64,000 nt of DNA, taken from Salvia splendens. Lineage: Eukaryota > Streptophyta > Magnoliopsida > Lamiales > Lamiaceae. Below the pieces are notes generated by a model, which was not told where the DNA came from, ran no database searches, and saw only the letters and a list, made by a program, of their open reading frames with translations. This document shows, in pieces, positions 60,174-64,000 of this stretch. The translations under genes were made by a program, and so were the position numbers. Location of the stretch: contig NC_056049.1 in NCBI RefSeq assembly GCF_004379255.2, positions 18,150,063 through 18,214,062 of the forward strand. Direction: 5' to 3'. How positions within the stretch are numbered: position 1 is the first letter of the stretch; each line of letters starts with the position of its first letter.

Positions 60174-63100
60174 TCAGCACGAACAGTGGAATATGGCGTT
60201 GCCAAAGCACCACGGCTTCTTCACTCTCTTCTTGACACCACCCTTGTTGTAGGACAAATTTGAAGTATCGGAGGGTTCATGCGATCTGTCCATCGCCACA
60301 ACCATAGGGGCTTTGTGGACTGTCTTGGATGAGGACAGCGCCGACTGCATTGCCCATATGGCGAGCGGCCTCATGTATATGAGGGAACGGAAGTGCCCAT
60401 CGGTTGTCCAGCCTTCTGGCGTCTGGAAAGCGTACCTGCACGAGCAATGACCGGATTCGTACCATCTCAGGGGCGTTCAGTTGCTACGATTACTTGTGAT
60501 TAAAGGCCATGACTAATCTTATCAATTATTCGGTTGCGTTTTTCTCAAAAGTTCGGCCTGCCTTCCATAATGTCAAGATTAGATTGTACTCCCCTCGGTC
60601 CCCATTAAATGTCCCATATTTCCATATTTGGACGGTCCCCAATAAATATCCAGTTTCACTTTTACCTTATTTGGTAGTGGACTCATTCCACTAACTCATT
60701 CTCACTCACATTTAATTATAAAACTAATACTCCCTCCGTCCTCGAAAAGTATGCACTATTTCCTTTTTCATCCGTCTCCAAAGAGTATGAACATTCCAAT
60801 TTTGGAAACTCTATTATCTCTAATGAGGTGGGACCCATTCTCCACTAACAATACTTAAAAAACTTTCTATATCTATCTCTATCTTACTTTACCAATAATG
60901 CATTAAAACCCGTGCCAAACCCAAAGTTAATACTCTCTGGGGACGGAGGGAGTATATAAAAGTAGGACCCACATCCCACTAGCTTTTTCTACCCACTTTT
61001 ACTAACAAAGTCAAAAAATTTCTTCAACCTCATACCGGTCAAATATGGGACATTTAATGGGGACCAGAGGGAGTATCTCATATTGCACGACTACTTTAAT
61101 CCTAGACAAATCATATTCGGCTTATCCAATATTGTATATTTGTTTAATGAACCAAACACCACCATGGATACCGTAGATGATGCTAGCTTTGGGATTAATA
61201 AATCCTAAGGCAATTAATAAACACTAATTAGATGGATGCATTGTACATCCAATGTCCTCCCTCCATCCGCCGTTAGGAGTCCTATTTGAGTTCGCCACAA
61301 TTTTTAATAAGTATGAAAATAGTAGGTGGAAAAAGGTAATAGTAAAATGTGAGACCCATTTTTATATATTAGTTTTATGATAATTGTGAGTGGAATGAGT
61401 TAGTGAAATGTGGATTCTACCTATCATTTATAGTAAAGTGAACCGGGACTCCTAATGGCGGATGGGCTAAAATGGTAAATCGGGACTTTTAAAGGCGGAC
61501 TGAAAGAGTACATAAATAGGCAAAAGTGACCAGAATATGTGGTGTGTGATGAGTTGGTGAGGCTTACCCGTATCCTTCATCCGACCAGCCGGCGAGGAAT
61601 ATGCCTTCAGCGGTGGTGAAAGCCTGCTCCGTCATTCCGGCATGGATCATGGTAGCAGCTGCGGCATAAGTTACTCCTGTCCATACTTCTCGAGACTGCA
61701 TGCAGGTTTCGTCTACCTTACCGTTCGGATGCATTCCGTTAACAGCCCCGATCCTGCCTCCTTGAACTTTCATGACATTGAAATCGTGAATCTTCTGGAG
61801 CGCGCTTCGGATCTTGCAATCATCAAAAAGATTGGGCAAACCTGACGCTGCCGTGTACCATTGCCCGGCGAGCTGATCGGCTTGGATGGATTTACTATTA
61901 TTGCTAAACCCACTGTCATAGTTGAAATAGGACCCGTTCCATAGCTTCTCCTCGAATACGACTTTCGCCTTCACGAATTTGTTCTTGCACTTCTCGGCAA
62001 ATGCGTGGTCGCCTAGTTGGACGGCCATGGTCGCGGCTGCTTGCAGCGCGGCGAGCCATAAGGAACCGCAGTAAGCACTTATGCCGTGAACGGTCCATGC
62101 ATCATATGTTTGATCTGGGAACCCGTCGTTCTCGATCATACCGTCATTGTCCCTATCAAATTGGTCCATGTAGTCTATTGCAGCGCAGACAGCAGGCCAG
62201 ACATCTGCCCCGAACGAAAGGTCCCCTGTCGCAGCAAAGTCTCGGTACACCTGAAGAACGAACTTCGGGTTCAGATCCTTCCACCTACTCGTGTCGTGTA
62301 TGTTGTATGCATTCATCTCGTGCCACGGATCGTGAGTTCCGAGATCGTGAGGAACAGCTCCTTTCACCTTACGGATTCCTTGATTCCCCTCTGCTAAAAA
62401 CTTGACTTTCCGTCTATCCTCAAACAGCACGGCGTTTGCAAATTCCGACTGTATGCTTAGCTCTATCTTCGGAAACAGCTCGAGAAGCGCAAAAGACGCA
62501 TAGAAGTGCACATCATACGTGCACCACATGATATACTCGACGCCTTCCAAATACAAAAACCTGCCTACATCTTCGTCGTCATTGATGGGCTTTGGCAACT
62601 TGATAGGGGAAGTTTTGAGAGAGTTCTCTCCATCTCCACTCCCACAAGAGCTCGACTCTTCTTCATCTGAAGATCCTCTCCGAGCCGTATCTCCACCGCT
62701 GCTTGGATCAACATCTACAGAGGCATCACAATCTTCAACAGCAGTCTCCTTTACAAGCCCAGTTGATTTGTGAACTATCGTTACATGTTTCCTTTTCGAT
62801 TTTTTGTCATTCGTAATCACAGAATTGGTACCAACTGAATCCTCCATCGGTAAGCCCGAGTCTGCATGATCAGTGCACAAGCTATCAAGGAATGAAAGCG
62901 GAGAAGTTGATATACGATGTACATAAGTCGAGTTGAAAGAATACGAAAGGCAGTTGAAGTATACATACCAATCCACACTGTTCCACCAGCAACTAGAAAA
63001 TATAGCTCATTGAACAGAGTAAATTTGTACCTGCAAACAATGCAAGGCATTCAGTCGAAGAAGCAAATCCTTCCTATCGAGTACTAGGAAAGAGATATTG

Positions 63101-64000
63101 CGTACCATTCTGGCAGTTTATCATCTTTAAGAATAGGGTTCTGCCATTTTTCAATCTCTTCTTCCCACAGTATGTACTCTAAACAAGAATCAAACAAAAC
63201 AGAAGGTGATTAATGCAATTGAGGACACTACCCCTTTCGAACAACTTTGGATTGATTAGTGAAACGGCAATAGAGGTAACAAAAACACTCGATTGGTGAA
63301 ACAACAATAGAGGTAACAAAACCACTCACTTGTTAGAGAGTCGTGGACCAGGTCCTTAGCTGCATATTTCGAAGTACCATAGTATTTAGTATACCTCCTG
63401 TGCCCAATTGAACAAATGTAGAAACAAGTAAGGATATGCCACAAAATGATCAGATTTCTTGAAAACCATGTATTTGATCTCAATGGAAAAGTGAAAAGGT
63501 GAAATAAAAGAGAATGCCGTCTCAAAAATAGTAATAAAGGAAAAGGGCGGTACTACAGCTATATAAACTCCAGATAACGAACATAAGAATCTTTACATGT
63601 AAGCAAGCACACGCGTAAATATCAGAAACATCGACTGAAATTACCTATTGTAGGACTTCCCTTTGCAGAATTTAACTTTAGGAGATGACCAAGAAACAGC
63701 AAATGCAATTGTGCACTTCCCATGAGGCTCAACCCATGTAGAAGCAGAAACTGCAGCGCAATGGGTATCCCCAGGTGACGACGGCATGCTAGGTCCCTTG
63801 CTAAAATTCTCTTGATCAAAGTGTCCATCCTAAGATTCAGACTGGTTAGCTTACAACATGAAATATGGATTAAATAAAAATCAAAGCAATATGTGACAAA
63901 TCAGCATACCTGCACCATTTTGCCCCACATATCTTTTGCAGTTACACAGCTTTCTTCATTCAGGCCAAAACAAGGCAAAACTGAGACACTCACATTCTGA
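60174..64000 (-). CDS. non-lysosomal glucosylceramidase (GBA2-like, GH116), 3' part
   Basis: Exons in transcript order: 63910-64000 (continues beyond the window), 63645-63829, 63330-63397, 63106-63178, 62969-63030, 61568-62861 and 60174-60435. All have GT-AG introns and agreeing phases. The enzyme hydrolyses glucosylceramide to glucose and ceramide on the cytosolic side of membranes. N-terminal domain end: [56 protein letters not shown]. Catalytic domain: [92 protein letters not shown]. It ends [12 protein letters not shown] Ser/Asp/Glu-rich insert of about 100 residues sits between the domains, as in plant homologues. No frame break is visible. The last intron (60436-61567) holds three MITEs. 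Confidence 0.95.
60589..61073. mobile_element. Stowaway-type MITE (outer of a nested pair)
   Basis: Starts CTCCCCTCGGTCCCCATTAA and ends TTAATGGGGACCAGAGGGAG, inverted ends with TA on both sides. The inner MITE at 60730-60952 splits it. In the last intron of the GBA2-like gene. Confidence 0.85.
60730..60952. mobile_element. Stowaway-type MITE (inner of a nested pair)
   Basis: Starts CTCCCTCCGTCCTCGAAAAG and ends CTGGGGACGGAGGGAG, with TA on each side. It is inserted in the outer MITE within CTAATA/TATAAAA. Same family as 49155-49376. Confidence 0.88.
61256..61508. mobile_element. Stowaway-type MITE
   Basis: Starts CCTCCCTCCATCCGCCGTTAG. The right side carries two terminus-like stretches (CCTAATGGCGGATGGG and TTTTAAAGGCGGACTG) before GAGTA. 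Related to the MITE at 25257-25500 (shared CCGCC.TTAGGA). In the last intron of the GBA2-like gene. Confidence 0.7.

Noticed and set aside
61642..62773. Long plus-strand frames opposite the GBA2-like exon
   Set aside because: Shadows of the conserved minus-strand coding exon.

Overview
This is a nuclear plant sequence, most likely a eudicot. Its genes are split by GT-AG introns, the DNA is AT-rich, and most of the window is plant transposable elements: Ty1/copia, Ty3/gypsy, MULE, hAT, Harbinger, Helitron, tRNA-derived SINE and Stowaway-type MITEs. An asterid such as a Lamiaceae is a guess; no species marker was found.

Layout. (1) 1-9206 and 13273-22508 are two direct copies of one 9.2 kb segment, separated by a run of N (9207-9298) and a Ty3/gypsy Tat-type retrotransposon end (9299-13625). 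That end has a 38 bp minisatellite, a four-exon antisense gene and a 680 bp LTR. Each 9.2 kb copy holds a truncated inverted copia 5' end and a PRT1-like N-degron E3 ligase gene on the minus strand. The ligase gene is dead. A hAT-type element splits its second RING exon, exon 6 has a stop, and a copia LTR cuts off the 3' end. Its large intron holds a Pack-MULE carrying two exons of a nodulin-like MFS transporter, plus hAT debris. (2) 22509-29012 holds an inverted SINE pair, a hAT MITE with a perfect 8 bp target duplication, three Stowaway-type MITEs, and a gypsy-like gag region split by a solo copia LTR. (3) 29013-46941 is a three-level nest. An outer copia element (minus strand, 201 bp LTRs, AAACC duplications) contains an inner copia element (plus strand, 1.46 kb LTRs), which contains a 3.8 kb solo LTR. 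(4) 47041-47253 is a small intact gene for a CLE peptide of TDIF type, ending 100 bp from the outer copia element. (5) 47254-60173 is AT-rich and gene-poor, with Helitron ends, Helitron helicase remnants and a Harbinger-type non-autonomous element. (6) 60174-64000 is the 3' part of a non-lysosomal glucosylceramidase (GBA2/GH116) gene on the minus strand, running off the right edge.

Only the CLE gene and the GBA2-like gene look like functional host genes. The rest records successive insertions whose order can be read from nesting and target-site duplications. Copy 1 of the 9.2 kb repeat differs from copy 2 mostly by one-base homopolymer length changes and stops at the N gap, so an assembly duplication is as likely as a real one.
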